64,000 nt of DNA, taken from contig JBEONO010000019.1 in assembly GCA_040544425.1 (NCBI GenBank), positions 10,206 to 74,205 on the forward strand. The letters run 5' to 3'. Under the pieces are notes generated by a model. That model worked only from the letters and a program-made list of their open reading frames with translations, made no database searches and was not told the DNA's origin. The DNA is from Solimicrobium sp040544425 (GTDB taxonomy: Bacteria; Pseudomonadota; Gammaproteobacteria; Burkholderiales; Burkholderiaceae_D). Within the stretch, counting starts at the first letter, position 1. Each line of letters opens with the position of its first letter. This document shows positions 34,362 through 43,682 of this stretch, piece after piece. The translations under genes and the position numbers were made by a program.

Positions 34362-35812
34362 TGAATGATAAAGTCACGATCTCCCGGCTCGCCACCGGTG
34401 TTGTCGGATTGGACGATCTGCTGGGCGGAGGCCTGCCTGAGTTTTCGTTTAATTTAATTGCCGGTACGCCGGGCAGTGGCAAGACGACGCTCGCGCATCA
34501 AATCATGTTTGCCCTGGCCAACCCGGATCGGCGTGCTCTGTTTTTTACCGTGCTTGGCGAACCGCCGATTAAAATGCTGCGCTATCAGCAGCAGTTTCCT
34601 TTTTTCGATATCAATAAAATCAACAACTCGATCAAATTCGTGAATCTGGCTGCCGATATGCTGGAAGGGGATTTTGATGGCGTCTTGAAGCGTATTCTGA
34701 GCGAAGTACAAAGTTTTTCACCCAGTCTGATTTTTGTTGATTCATTTCGTTCGGTCATTCATTCCACAAAAAACAAGGAAAAGGGCGTCTCGAGTCTGAC
34801 CCAGTTCGTCCAGGAACTGGGCATGCAGCTGACCAGCTGGCAGGCGACCACCTTTTTAATTGGCGAATATCTGGTGCCCGAAGAAGAATCGAGCCCGGTA
34901 TTTACGGTGGCCGACGGCATTATCTGGATGTCGCAGATGGTGCATCGCGACGCCATGGTCAGGAAAATCCAGGTTGTGAAAATGCGCGGACAGGCGCAAA
35001 GCGTGGGTATTCACACGTTTCGGATCAATGCTCGCGGACTGGAAATTTTCCCGCGCGCCGTCATCAATGCGAGCGCCCAGAATCTGCCCTCACTGTCCGG
35101 TGATCAACGTTTATCGATGGGCATCCCCGTCCTGGACGAGATGATGCATGGTGGTCTGCCAGCCGGTTATTCGATGCTGGTGGTTGGGCCGTCCGGCTCA
35201 GGAAAATCTGTTCTGGCCACCCAGTTTTTGGCAGAAAGCTTAAAGCTTGGCGAACCTGGCGTGGTTGCCGCATTTGAAAAAAGTCCGAATCAGCTGTTGA
35301 GTCATCAGTTAAATGCCATGGTTGACAGCGGTGCAGTTGGCCTGATCAATACCCGGACCCTGGATTTGTCGATCGACGAAATTTTGCATGACATGGTGTG
35401 CATGATTAATGCCAAGAAAGCGAAACGTGTGGTGATCGATTCGCTGTCCGGATTTGAGCTGGCGCTGGCGCCGGTATTTCGCGAAGACTTCCGGGAAGCG
35501 CTGTATCGCATGGTCGCGGTGTTGACCGGTATGGGCGTGACGGTCTTGATGACCGCCGAACTGGAAGATCAATATTCGATGTTGCGCTTCAGTTCTTACG
35601 GCAACGCGTTCCTGGCTGATTCGATTCTGATGCAGCGCTATGTGGAGATTGCCGGGCAGTTGCGACGTGTGATGTCGGTGGTCAAAATTCGCGGCAGCGG
35701 GCACAGCAAGGATATACGGTTTTATGAAGTTGGCAAGGACCAGATCATCATTGGCGAACCGTTGACCGCCTATAAAGGGATTTTGTCGGGGCAGTTGTCT
35801 GCGAATGACTGA
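34361..35812 (+). CDS. KaiC-like double RecA-domain ATPase
   Basis: The 483-residue protein has two tandem KaiC/RadA-type domains. The CI-like half has Walker A GTPGSGKTT (35-43) and Walker B LIFVDSFRS; the CII-like half has Walker A GPSGSGKSV and Walker B RVVIDSLSG. In the CII half the catalytic Glu is kept (AAFEKSPNQLL). By hand alignment the KaiC phosphorylation pair Ser431/Thr432 is replaced by Ala and Phe (NAFLADSILMQ). No kaiA or kaiB is nearby. This suggests a KaiC-derived signalling ATPase, not a clock. Confidence 0.9.
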   Translation: MNDKVTISRLATGVVGLDDLLGGGLPEFSFNLIAGTPGSGKTTLAHQIMFALANPDRRALFFTVLGEPPIKMLRYQQQFPFFDINKINNSIKFVNLAADMLEGDFDGVLKRILSEVQSFSPSLIFVDSFRSVIHSTKNKEKGVSSLTQFVQELGMQLTSWQATTFLIGEYLVPEEESSPVFTVADGIIWMSQMVHRDAMVRKIQVVKMRGQAQSVGIHTFRINARGLEIFPRAVINASAQNLPSLSGDQRLSMGIPVLDEMMHGGLPAGYSMLVVGPSGSGKSVLATQFLAESLKLGEPGVVAAFEKSPNQLLSHQLNAMVDSGAVGLINTRTLDLSIDEILHDMVCMINAKKAKRVVIDSLSGFELALAPVFREDFREALYRMVAVLTGMGVTVLMTAELEDQYSMLRFSSYGNAFLADSILMQRYVEIAGQLRRVMSVVKIRGSGHSKDIRFYEVGKDQIIIGEPLTAYKGILSGQLSAND

Positions 35813-35852
35813 ATAGGTTCTTAGACTCCTAAATATCCCCGTCTTGGAAACT

Positions 35853-36004
35853 CGTCGTTCCCGCGGCCTTAGGCGGGAACCCAGCGGCGTATGCACTGGC
35901 AGGCAAAACAAACGACGCCAGGTTCCCGCCTAAGGCCGCGGGAACGACGGGGTCGCCTAGACGGGGTCGCCGAGACGGGGTCGCCGAGACGGGGTCGCCG
36001 AGAC
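35853..36004 (+). repeat. composite palindrome plus 14-bp tandem repeat, copy B
   Basis: Perfect 29-bp inverted arms (35853-35881 and 35921-35949, beginning CGTCGTTCCCGCGGCC) have a 39-nt centre. They are followed by four tandem copies of GGGGTCGCC(T/G)AGAC to 36004. It shares arms, part of the centre and the tandem unit with copy A at 6671-6926 but lacks copy A's inner palindromes. It occupies most of the 366-nt gap between the KaiC-like and DJ-1-like genes; nothing else was seen there. Confidence 0.85.
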
Positions 36005-36178
36005 GGCGTTGATGGGTCGTCCGAACCGCCGTTGTATCGGATCTCCCCCTCCAAATCCCTCCGCTCTGTACGCTGCCGTACCGAGCAAAAAGAATTTCCC
36101 GTGTAAAAGTAGTTGATCGCTGTAGCGCTATACTTATTACAGTACCGATCACCCTCCACCTACTTGCAAGGACATTCC

Positions 36179-36856
36179 ATGAACATCTTGATGATACTCA
36201 CCTCCCACGACAAACTCGGCGACACTGGCGCCAAAACCGGATTCTGGCTGGAAGAATTCGCCGCCCCGTACTACGCTTTTCAAAAAGCTGGTGCAACCAT
36301 CACGCTCGCTTCGCCGCTCGGTGGTCAACCACCGCTCGACCCAAAAAGCGATGACCCGACCGCACAGACTGCCTCAACCATCCGCTTCAAAGCCGATACG
36401 GCAGCACAGGCGGTATTGGCCCACACCCATTTGTTGAGCGAGATTACCGCCAGCGATTACGATGCAGTGTTTTATCCGGGTGGCCACGGTCCACTGTGGG
36501 ATCTGGCTGAAGACCAGACATCCATATCCTTGATTGAAGCGATGATCAAAGCAGGCAAACCAGTCGTGGCGGTGTGTCATGCACCGGGCGTGCTGCGTCA
36601 CGTTAAAAATCCGGATGGCTCACCGCTGGTCAAAGGCAAAGCCGTCACCGGTTTCACCAACACCGAAGAAGAGGCAGTCGGATTAACCAAGATCGTGCCG
36701 TTTCTGGTGGAAGACATGCTCGTCCAGCACGGCGCCAAATACAGCAAGCTTGCTGACTGGGCGCCCTATGTCGTGACCGACGGTTTGCTGATCACCGGAC
36801 AAAATCCGGCCTCTTCCGAACCGGCAGCCGAGGCTCTGGTACATATGCTGTCCTGA
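36179..36856 (+). CDS. DJ-1/PfpI-family protein, Hsp31-like
   Basis: The 225-residue class I glutamine-amidotransferase-like protein has the nucleophile elbow AVCHAPGVLRHV (Cys) and the family segment KTGFWLEEFAAPYYAF, with the Glu that pairs with the nucleophile, plus AVFYPGGHGPLWDLAED. This subgroup includes glutathione-independent glyoxalases and Hsp31-type holdases. AAGGA lies 6 nt before the ATG; the frame is open further upstream but lacks a start site. It is followed by the Mla-like operon after 16 nt and may share its transcript. Confidence 0.9.
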   Translation: MNILMILTSHDKLGDTGAKTGFWLEEFAAPYYAFQKAGATITLASPLGGQPPLDPKSDDPTAQTASTIRFKADTAAQAVLAHTHLLSEITASDYDAVFYPGGHGPLWDLAEDQTSISLIEAMIKAGKPVVAVCHAPGVLRHVKNPDGSPLVKGKAVTGFTNTEEEAVGLTKIVPFLVEDMLVQHGAKYSKLADWAPYVVTDGLLITGQNPASSEPAAEALVHMLS

Positions 36857-36872
36857 GCAAGGCACGCCAGCC

Positions 36873-38000
36873 ATGACGACAAACATCCAGCATATCAAGC
36901 CAGCCGCCATTGACCAGAGCGTGCCACAAACTCTGGGGCTCTCCGGAGCCTGGACAGTTTACGGAATGGGTAAAATTTCATCCCAGCTGCAGGACGGAAA
37001 AATCATTTTCGGTCCTGGGCTGGTGATGAAAGCTGCGGGCATCACTGAACTCGATTCAGTCGGTGCCTGGGCGATCAGCAAGCTGTTGCAGGGGCAGGGT
37101 GGGGCGACGCAGTTGCAGGATTTGCGGCCTGAATTTTCTCATCTGCTGGCCGAAGTCGACCGGCAGCATTTGTCAGGTTCGCATCCGGCATCATCCCTGC
37201 CAGCGCAATCGATGCTGGAGCGGATCGGTCGCGGTACTGAATCGACCTGGGAAAATATTATCGGTCTGCTGGGTTTTGTCGGCATGGTTGCCAGCAGTCT
37301 GTTCAAATGTATTCGCAAACCGGCGCTGCTGCGCGCACGCTCCATTCTGTTCAACATCCGCATTGCCGGGATCGACGCCTTGCCGATTGTCGGCCTGCTC
37401 AGTTTTCTGCTGGGGATTGTGATCGCCTATCAGAGTTCCAACCAGCTGAGGCAATATGGCGCCAACATCCTGGTGGTTGATCTGATCGGCCTGTCGATGC
37501 TGCGTGAATTCGCGCCGCTGATGACGGCAATCATCGTTGCCGGTCGGTCCGGATCAGCCTATGCCGCGCAAATCGGCACGATGGCGGTGACCGAAGAAAT
37601 TGACGCCATGCGCACGCTGGGTATCGAGCCGCAGCAAATGCTGGTAGTACCAAAACTGATTGCCCTGATTATCACCTTGCCCTTGCTGACCGTGTTTGCC
37701 GATGTGCTGGGCGTGTTCGGCGGCATGGTGATGGCAAAAGCCACGCTCGGTGTCGGCTTTCCGGAATTTTTGGAACGGTTTACCAAGGCGGTCAATATGT
37801 CGGCCTATCTGATGGGAATCGGCAAGGCTGCCGTGTTCGCCGCCATTATCGCCGTGGTCGGCTGCTATGAAGGATTTCGCGCCAGCGGCGGGCCCGACAG
37901 TATCGGTCGCCAAACCACCCGCAGTGTGGTGGAAGGCATTTTTCTGGTCATTGTGATTGATGCCCTGTTCTCCGTCATTTTCAGTGCACTGGGTCTGTAA
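36873..38000 (+). CDS. MlaE-type permease with N-terminal STAS-like domain
   Basis: The 375-residue protein fuses an N-terminal STAS-like region (TLGLSGAWTVYGMGKISSQLQDGKIIFGPGLVMKAAGITELDSVGAWAISKLL) to an MlaE permease with about five helices. Conserved blocks are GIDALPIVGLLSFLLGIVIAYQSS, FAPLMTAIIVAGRSGSAYAAQIGTM and EEIDAMRTLGIEP. In the classical system the STAS protein MlaB is separate. The complex moves phospholipids between the inner and outer membranes. The downstream ATPase gene starts 1 nt after the stop. Confidence 0.92.
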   Translation: MTTNIQHIKPAAIDQSVPQTLGLSGAWTVYGMGKISSQLQDGKIIFGPGLVMKAAGITELDSVGAWAISKLLQGQGGATQLQDLRPEFSHLLAEVDRQHLSGSHPASSLPAQSMLERIGRGTESTWENIIGLLGFVGMVASSLFKCIRKPALLRARSILFNIRIAGIDALPIVGLLSFLLGIVIAYQSSNQLRQYGANILVVDLIGLSMLREFAPLMTAIIVAGRSGSAYAAQIGTMAVTEEIDAMRTLGIEPQQMLVVPKLIALIITLPLLTVFADVLGVFGGMVMAKATLGVGFPEFLERFTKAVNMSAYLMGIGKAAVFAAIIAVVGCYEGFRASGGPDSIGRQTTRSVVEGIFLVIVIDALFSVIFSALGL

Positions 38001-38001
38001 T

Positions 38002-38838
38002 ATGGAATATCAAACTAAATCCGGGATTGTTGAACTGACTGATGTCTGTACCAGTTTCGGCGCCCACGTGGTTCATTCGGGTGTCAGCCTGCAGGTGCAC
38101 AAAGCAGAAATTTTTGCCTTGATTGGTGGCAGCGGTTCCGGAAAATCGACTTTATTGCGCGAAATGATCATGCTGCAAAATCCCGATTCCGGCACGATTT
38201 CGGTGCTCGGCAAACAGCTCGACAGTCTGAATGAACAGCAAGCCACCGACCTGCGCAAACGCTGGGGCGTCATGTTTCAGCACGGCGGCCTGTTCGGCTC
38301 GCTGACGGTACGACAAAATATTGGCCTGCCGCTGCGTGAACACACTGACCTGAATCCGGCATTGATTGATGAAATTGCCGAGTGGAAGCTCGGCATGATA
38401 GGACTGAACAGTGCCGTGGGCGATCAGTATCCGTCTGAACTGAGCGGCGGCATGTTGAAGCGCGCTTCGCTGGCACGCGCACTGGCACTCGATCCTGAAC
38501 TGCTGTTTCTGGATGAGCCGACTGCGGGTCTCGACCCGCAAAGCGCCACTGAAATCGACGCGCTGATTACCAAACTGCGCGACGAAAGCGGCCTGACCAT
38601 CGTCATGGTCACCCATGATCTGGATACTTTATGGCAGATCTCAGATCGCGCCGCCGTGCTGGCCAAGGGCAAGGTGCAGGCGATTGGCTCGATGCTGGAA
38701 TTGTCAGCCAGTGCCGATCCGGCTATCAGAATATTTTTTGACGGACCGCGCGGCCGGGCGGCGCAGGATCAGGAACAACGTGTCCTCAATGCAGACTCAG
38801 ACACACCAAACGGGAGCCCCTCATCGAAACCAAAGTAA
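38002..38838 (+). CDS. MlaF-like ABC transporter ATPase
   Basis: The 278-residue ATPase has Walker A GGSGSGKST, signature LSGGMLKRASLARALA, Walker B LLFLDEPTAGLD and switch His VMVTHDLD. It energises the MlaE-type permease encoded immediately upstream. The C-terminal tail (RAAQDQEQRVLNADSDTPNGSPSSKPK) is extended and overlaps the beginning of the MlaD-like gene by 16 nt. Confidence 0.93.
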   Translation: MEYQTKSGIVELTDVCTSFGAHVVHSGVSLQVHKAEIFALIGGSGSGKSTLLREMIMLQNPDSGTISVLGKQLDSLNEQQATDLRKRWGVMFQHGGLFGSLTVRQNIGLPLREHTDLNPALIDEIAEWKLGMIGLNSAVGDQYPSELSGGMLKRASLARALALDPELLFLDEPTAGLDPQSATEIDALITKLRDESGLTIVMVTHDLDTLWQISDRAAVLAKGKVQAIGSMLELSASADPAIRIFFDGPRGRAAQDQEQRVLNADSDTPNGSPSSKPK

Positions 38839-39791
38839 ACTACCCGCTGGTCGGCGGCTTCGTGCTGATCATGTCCGTTGTGCTGATTACCGGCATCTTG
38901 TGGCTGGCCTCCGGCGGCGCCCTGAAAACCCAGTACGACCTCTATCTGGCGATTGAAGATGAGTCGGTTGCGGGACTGAATGTCAATGCGCCGGTCAAAT
39001 ACAACGGCGTTGACGTTGGCAAGGTGCGCAAGATTCAACTCGATCCGAATAATCCTGACCGGGTCAACTTGACCTTTGCGATTGCTCACAATACCCCGAT
39101 CCGCAGCGATACGGTGGCGGTGCTGAATACCCAGGGCCTGACCGGCATCGCCTACGTGGAACTGAGCAGTAGCTCACACAATGCGCACGATACACACAAT
39201 GCGCCCCTGCTGCAGAAAACGCCCGGTTACGACTACCCGGTGATCCGCACCAAACCGTCACTGGGCGCGCGACTGGAAAATGTTCTGACCACCGTGCTGG
39301 CCAGTCTGGACGGCACCTCGAAGCATATCAATGCGATCCTGAGCGACCAGAATCAGGAAAACTTCAAAGCCACGCTGGCCGATATGGCGACCATCTCCCA
39401 CACCATCGCCCAGCACAAGGAAGATATCGCACAGGGTCTGCACGGTGCCAACCAGACCATGGCAAATAGCGCGCGACTGACTGCAAAAGCGCAGCCGGTG
39501 CTGGAGCAGATCGGACAAAGTGCCGACTCGATCAATGCCATGGGCAAAGAGGTCAGCAAGACCAGCATCAGCGCCGCCAAATCATTGAATGCACTGGGTT
39601 CCGGTGTGCAGGGCGTTGCCGACGTGACCCTGCCGGAACTGGATCGACTGATCAGTGAACTGAACGTGTTATCGGCCTCGATGCGACGCCTTTCTGAACA
39701 AACCGAACGTAGCCCCAACAGTCTGCTGTTTGGCATCCATCCGGTACCGGACGGTCCCGGAGAAACCCCACTACCTGTGAACAAACCATGA
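38823..39791 (+). CDS. MlaD-family substrate-binding protein, apparent ATC start
   Basis: The 322-residue MCE-domain protein has one N-terminal membrane helix (PLVGGFVLIMSVVLITGILWLASGG) and an MCE domain (LYLAIEDESVAGLNVNAPVKYNGVDVGKVRKIQLDPNNPDRVNLTFAI). A long helical C terminus follows that would form the lipid-conducting needle. Homologues begin METKVNY; here the matching residues are encoded ATC-GAA-ACC-AAA-GTA-AAC-TAC. No ATG, GTG or TTG occurs in frame upstream. GGGAG sits 6 nt before the ATC. The first conventional start (GTG at 38862) would cut into the membrane anchor. An ATC start, or a base error for ATG, is inferred. Confidence 0.88.
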   Translation: METKVNYPLVGGFVLIMSVVLITGILWLASGGALKTQYDLYLAIEDESVAGLNVNAPVKYNGVDVGKVRKIQLDPNNPDRVNLTFAIAHNTPIRSDTVAVLNTQGLTGIAYVELSSSSHNAHDTHNAPLLQKTPGYDYPVIRTKPSLGARLENVLTTVLASLDGTSKHINAILSDQNQENFKATLADMATISHTIAQHKEDIAQGLHGANQTMANSARLTAKAQPVLEQIGQSADSINAMGKEVSKTSISAAKSLNALGSGVQGVADVTLPELDRLISELNVLSASMRRLSEQTERSPNSLLFGIHPVPDGPGETPLPVNKP

Positions 39792-40462
39792 ACATGTCTG
39801 TCGATTCCACCGCCATCAGGCGCGTTCTGACCAGTATTCTGTGCCTGATGCTGGCGGCCTGCAGCTCACTGCGCCCGGCTGAAACGGCACCCCTGACCCT
39901 GTATTCTCTGGACTCCCCGAAGGTGCTCTCGCAACCGGCACCGGATCATGCGCCCACACTGCTGGTCAACCCGCCACTGGCTGCGCCTGGTTTTGACAGT
40001 CAGCACATTGTGTACACCCGGGTGGCGCATCAACTGGAATATTTTGCGCGCAGCCAATGGATAGACACGCCGGCGCGCATGCTCGCGCCGATGATTGTTG
40101 ATGTGCTGGCTGCGAACGGGTCGTTCCAGGCCGTCGCACCAGCAACCAGCGCTGCGGCGGGCGATTTACGCCTGACCAGTGAAATCGTCAGACTGGAACA
40201 TGATTTCACGACGCCAGCTGGCCAGTTGCGGTTTACGCTGCGCGCCACCGTGCTGGACAATGCCACTCGCAAGGTGCTGGCCTGGCGCGAATTTGATGAG
40301 GTCGTGGTCCCGGACAGTGGCTCGGCCTACGACGGCATTGTTGCGGCCAATCGTGCAGTACAACTGGGGCTGAAAGACTTGAGCGGCTTTTGCGCTGACG
40401 TGGTGCAGCAGTGGCAAAGCACCAGGAAGGTTGAGCAAGTGGATGTCAGTCTCAAAAAATGA
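39788..40462 (+). CDS. ABC-type transport auxiliary lipoprotein, PqiC-like
   Basis: The 224-residue product has a lipobox at LMLAACSS and an ABC_trans_aux/PqiC fold (LYSLDSPKVLSQP, VYTRVAHQLEYFARSQWIDTPARMLAPMIVDVL). Such outer-membrane lipoproteins accompany Mla-like systems with a fused STAS-MlaE and probably hold the MCE needle at the outer membrane. The start overlaps the MlaD-like stop by ATGA. It completes the transport operon. Confidence 0.9.
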   Translation: MNMSVDSTAIRRVLTSILCLMLAACSSLRPAETAPLTLYSLDSPKVLSQPAPDHAPTLLVNPPLAAPGFDSQHIVYTRVAHQLEYFARSQWIDTPARMLAPMIVDVLAANGSFQAVAPATSAAAGDLRLTSEIVRLEHDFTTPAGQLRFTLRATVLDNATRKVLAWREFDEVVVPDSGSAYDGIVAANRAVQLGLKDLSGFCADVVQQWQSTRKVEQVDVSLKK

Positions 40463-40599
40463 CACACCAGTGTTGTGAGTGCCATCGTTATGTGCTGAAA
40501 CGAACAGAAAGGGCAGGCTGGATCGGAAATAATCGGGTCATCTGAACAAAACGACCATACCGGTTCAATTTCTTCAAGCTTCTTTCTGAAAGAATCATC

Positions 40600-41169
40600 G
40601 TGAATAACTTATTTAAAAACGGCTCGGCAATGCAGTCCAGCAATGTCATTGACTCAATGCGAGAGCGACGCGCCACCCGGGCGCTGCAACAGGAAAAAAT
40701 GGACCGTTCCCTGATTACCGAATTAATGGATGCGGCGATTCATGGCATCCAGTCTGTTGAAGATCCCTTGTGGATGTTTGTTGTGATTCAGGACGAGCGG
40801 ATTCTGAAACGCATCTGTCATGAGGCGAACGCTGAAATCACCGGCAACGATGAGGATAACCGCATGCATTACACCGAAGCTGATGGTGGCACCAAGACCT
40901 TGATCGCCATCTGCGGCAAGCCGGTCAATCATCTCAGCCTGTCCGGCGGCTGGCAGACCGGCCGCAATCTGATGGTTGCTGCGGCTGCGCGCGGGCTGGA
41001 TTCAACGATCTTTCGGCAATCGGTAACGATTCTGAACCGACCTGAATGGAAACGGGAATTGCTGCTGTCCGCCGATATGGATGTGATCGTCCCAATTATG
41101 TTAAGTCAGCCACCGATCGGCAATGCTGCGCACCGGCATGCTGAAATCATTTCGTGGAATGGCAAATAA
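40600..41169 (+). CDS. nitroreductase family protein
   Basis: The 189-residue FMN-binding nitroreductase-like protein starts VIDSMRERRATRALQQEKMDRSLITELMDAAIHGIQSVEDPLWMFVVIQDERIL, where RERRATR is the FMN-phosphate-binding arginine cluster. Its C-terminal part (MLSQPPIGNAAHRHAEIISWNGK) contacts flavin in the family. GTG is the presumed start, with GAAAGA 7 nt upstream; an ATG ten codons later is an alternative. The substrate is unknown. Confidence 0.88.
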   Translation: MNNLFKNGSAMQSSNVIDSMRERRATRALQQEKMDRSLITELMDAAIHGIQSVEDPLWMFVVIQDERILKRICHEANAEITGNDEDNRMHYTEADGGTKTLIAICGKPVNHLSLSGGWQTGRNLMVAAAARGLDSTIFRQSVTILNRPEWKRELLLSADMDVIVPIMLSQPPIGNAAHRHAEIISWNGK

Positions 41170-41188
41170 ATATTTTGCACCAGCACTT

Positions 41189-42910
41189 CTAAAACTCTTC
41201 CCACCCATCTGATCCGCTACTGGCCACCTGTTGCGTAGCCTTGACGGCGATTCTGGGACGTTCAGCACTGCGGGCAGGCTTGGCGACGATGGCGCGCTGC
41301 TCTCGCACTTTGCTGGCCACCGGGGCCAAATTCGGTTTCCTGGTTTTCGCGCTGACGGTATGCCCAGTTTTAAAAATACGCACCACATCAACCAGCATAT
41401 CTGCCTGCTCCTGCAAAGCGCCGGCAGCGGCGGCAGCCTGTTCCACCAACGCGGCATTTTGCTGGGTGACTTCATCCATCTGCGTGATCGCCTGATTGAT
41501 CTGATCAATACCGGATGCCTGTTCGCCACTGGCCATGGTAATTTCGGTGATGATATCGTTGACCCGCTTCACACTGTCGACCACTTCGTCCATGGTGGCA
41601 CCTGCCTCGTTGACCAGCTTGCTGCCCGCATCCACTTTTTCCACCGAGTCACCGATCAAACCTTTGATTTCTTTCGCCGCACTGGCACTGCGCTGGGCCA
41701 GATTGCGCACCTCCGAGGCCACTACCGCGAAGCCGCGGCCCTGTTCACCGGCGCGGGCCGCCTCGACCGCGGCATTCAATGCCAGGATATTGGTCTGAAA
41801 GGCGATCCCATCAATCACGCCGATAATGTCGACGATTTTTTTTGCTGATTCATTGATCGAATCCATGGTGCTGACCACTTGCGCCACCACCGCGCCGCCT
41901 CGCGCCGCGACCTCGGAAGCCGTGGTCGCCAGCTTGTTGGCCTGACGTGAATTGTCGGCATTCTGTTTAACGGTAGCAGTCAGTTGTTCCATGGACGAGG
42001 CGGTTTCTTCCAGAGATGCGGCCTGCTGTTCGGTGCGTGACGATAAATCCAGATTACCCGTTGAGATTTCACCGGACGCCAGAGCGATGGTATCGGTGCC
42101 GGCGCGGACATCGCCGACAATCTTGGTCAGATTGTCGCGCATGGATTTAATTGCGAACATCATGCTGGTTTGGTCGGAGTCGGGAATATCAATGGCCGCG
42201 GTCAAATCGCCACCGGCAATCAACATCGCCACTTCAGTTGCGTCACTTGGTTCTCCACCGAGCTGCAGGCGTATCGATCTGGCGATCAGCCAGCTCATTC
42301 CCAGACTGAATAACAGCGCGACAATGGAAAACACAAGGATCAGGGTGACGGCACCCTTGTTCGCATCGAACGCCCGTGTTTCGGTTTCGATGTTGCGTTT
42401 TTTCTGCAGTTCGACAAAATCGTCCAGCGATGTCGCCCATTTTGCATTAATTGCAATATTAGTGGTTAACAACATCTTCACCCCGGCTTCATTGTCGGTT
42501 TTAACCAGCTTGATGAATTCATCATTCGCTTTTCTGGCCAGATCTCGTTCTTCTGCCGCGCGTGCCAGGATAGCTTTACCCTCGTCGGTGATGGGCATGG
42601 CCTGCAGTTTTTCCAGCGCGGCGTTGTAGCCGTTGCGCGCGTCGGTGATTTTTTCTTTTTGTTTTGCAATTTCCGCATCGTCCCTGAGCAGGGCGATGGT
42701 GCGCATGACGCGGGCATCCGTGGTGATTGACGTTTTCATGGTATCAGCGAAGTCGATTTTTTTGACGTTGATATCGACGATTTGGTGCATGGCCGCATTG
42801 GAATTCTGTACGGCGTTAATGCCTAAAATAGCAACAATAAGCAGAAACAGAATAATCAGTCCAAAACCGATGTAAAGCCTGGTGGCTACCTTGTAGTTCT
42901 CAAAATTCAT
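41189..42910 (-). CDS. methyl-accepting chemotaxis protein, 4HB type
   Basis: The 573-residue receptor has helix LYIGFGLIILFLLIVAILGINAV and a periplasmic four-helix bundle (DINVKKIDFADTMKTSITTDARVMRTIALLRDD). A second helix (VTLILVFSIVALLFSLGMSWLIARSI), HAMP and the signalling tip IDGIAFQTNILALNAAVEAARAGEQGRGFAVVA follow. It is closely related over its length to the receptor at 23199-24890, suggesting duplication. The C terminus (SSGSDGWEEF) ends in an acidic W-E-E-F, resembling the NWETF-type pentapeptide that binds CheR. Confidence 0.93.
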   Translation of the reverse strand: MNFENYKVATRLYIGFGLIILFLLIVAILGINAVQNSNAAMHQIVDINVKKIDFADTMKTSITTDARVMRTIALLRDDAEIAKQKEKITDARNGYNAALEKLQAMPITDEGKAILARAAEERDLARKANDEFIKLVKTDNEAGVKMLLTTNIAINAKWATSLDDFVELQKKRNIETETRAFDANKGAVTLILVFSIVALLFSLGMSWLIARSIRLQLGGEPSDATEVAMLIAGGDLTAAIDIPDSDQTSMMFAIKSMRDNLTKIVGDVRAGTDTIALASGEISTGNLDLSSRTEQQAASLEETASSMEQLTATVKQNADNSRQANKLATTASEVAARGGAVVAQVVSTMDSINESAKKIVDIIGVIDGIAFQTNILALNAAVEAARAGEQGRGFAVVASEVRNLAQRSASAAKEIKGLIGDSVEKVDAGSKLVNEAGATMDEVVDSVKRVNDIITEITMASGEQASGIDQINQAITQMDEVTQQNAALVEQAAAAAGALQEQADMLVDVVRIFKTGHTVSAKTRKPNLAPVASKVREQRAIVAKPARSAERPRIAVKATQQVASSGSDGWEEF

Positions 42911-43172
42911 AGCAGTCTTTCTGTTTAAGATTCACGCATTGCCAAGTCAGTGTTAAACCAACAAGAACTCAGTTTTTCAGTGGCCCTGTTGTCGTTGAAA
43001 GGCCACAGATACGATTTCAGCCTAGATTACAAAACTGAGAATTGCAAATAACGATGTAACCAAGTTTACTGAGCGGCTGTGAACGAACTGACAATTGCTG
43101 GACAGCATGTCATCTCAAAGTCATACCGGCAACTTAGACTGGCCGGCCCGAAGTCCCTGACACACTACAACG

Positions 43173-43682
43173 ATGCGCAGCAATAAAAATAATGTTCTGG
43201 CAAGCACCCGGCTGATCGGCCTGTTTATTTTGGTGTTTGTGCTGCAATACCTTTTATATTTTTATGTGCCCGACGAGGTCCTGATCAACCGCATTTATTA
43301 CGACTTAATCGTGCTGCCTGCCATGTATGTCATTAATGCCATTTTTCCTGCCGAGCAGGCATTTGGCCTGGCCAACAGCATCCACTCCGCCAAAGTCGAT
43401 CTGGAAGTTGTGCGCGGCTGTGACGGCTCAGGTCTGCTGTTTCTTCTTGAGGCGGCGATCGTGGTGTTTCCGGCGCCAATCAAACGCAAATTGTCAGGTG
43501 CGGCGCTGGCGATATTTTTCGTCTATGTATTGAATTTGCTCAGAATCGTGATCCTGTTTTATGCCGCATCGTTTCAGCCGATGCTGTTTCAGTCTTTGCA
43601 CAGCTTCTATCTGCCGACATTGCTGATCGCACTGACCGGGATGTTCTTTTATACCTGGGCACCAATCCATGCGCGCCAGTAA
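43173..43682 (+). CDS. exosortase/archaeosortase family protein
   Basis: The 169-residue polytopic membrane protein has the exosortase catalytic triad spread over its helices: Cys in VVRGCDGSG, Arg in VLNLLRIVIL and His in FQSLHSFYLP. Exosortases cleave and sort proteins with PEP-CTERM-like tails. Its short length resembles XrtH/XrtM-type members. No protein with an obvious C-terminal sorting signal is encoded in the window, so the substrate lies elsewhere. It overlaps the next gene by 14 nt. Confidence 0.88.
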   Translation: MRSNKNNVLASTRLIGLFILVFVLQYLLYFYVPDEVLINRIYYDLIVLPAMYVINAIFPAEQAFGLANSIHSAKVDLEVVRGCDGSGLLFLLEAAIVVFPAPIKRKLSGAALAIFFVYVLNLLRIVILFYAASFQPMLFQSLHSFYLPTLLIALTGMFFYTWAPIHARQ

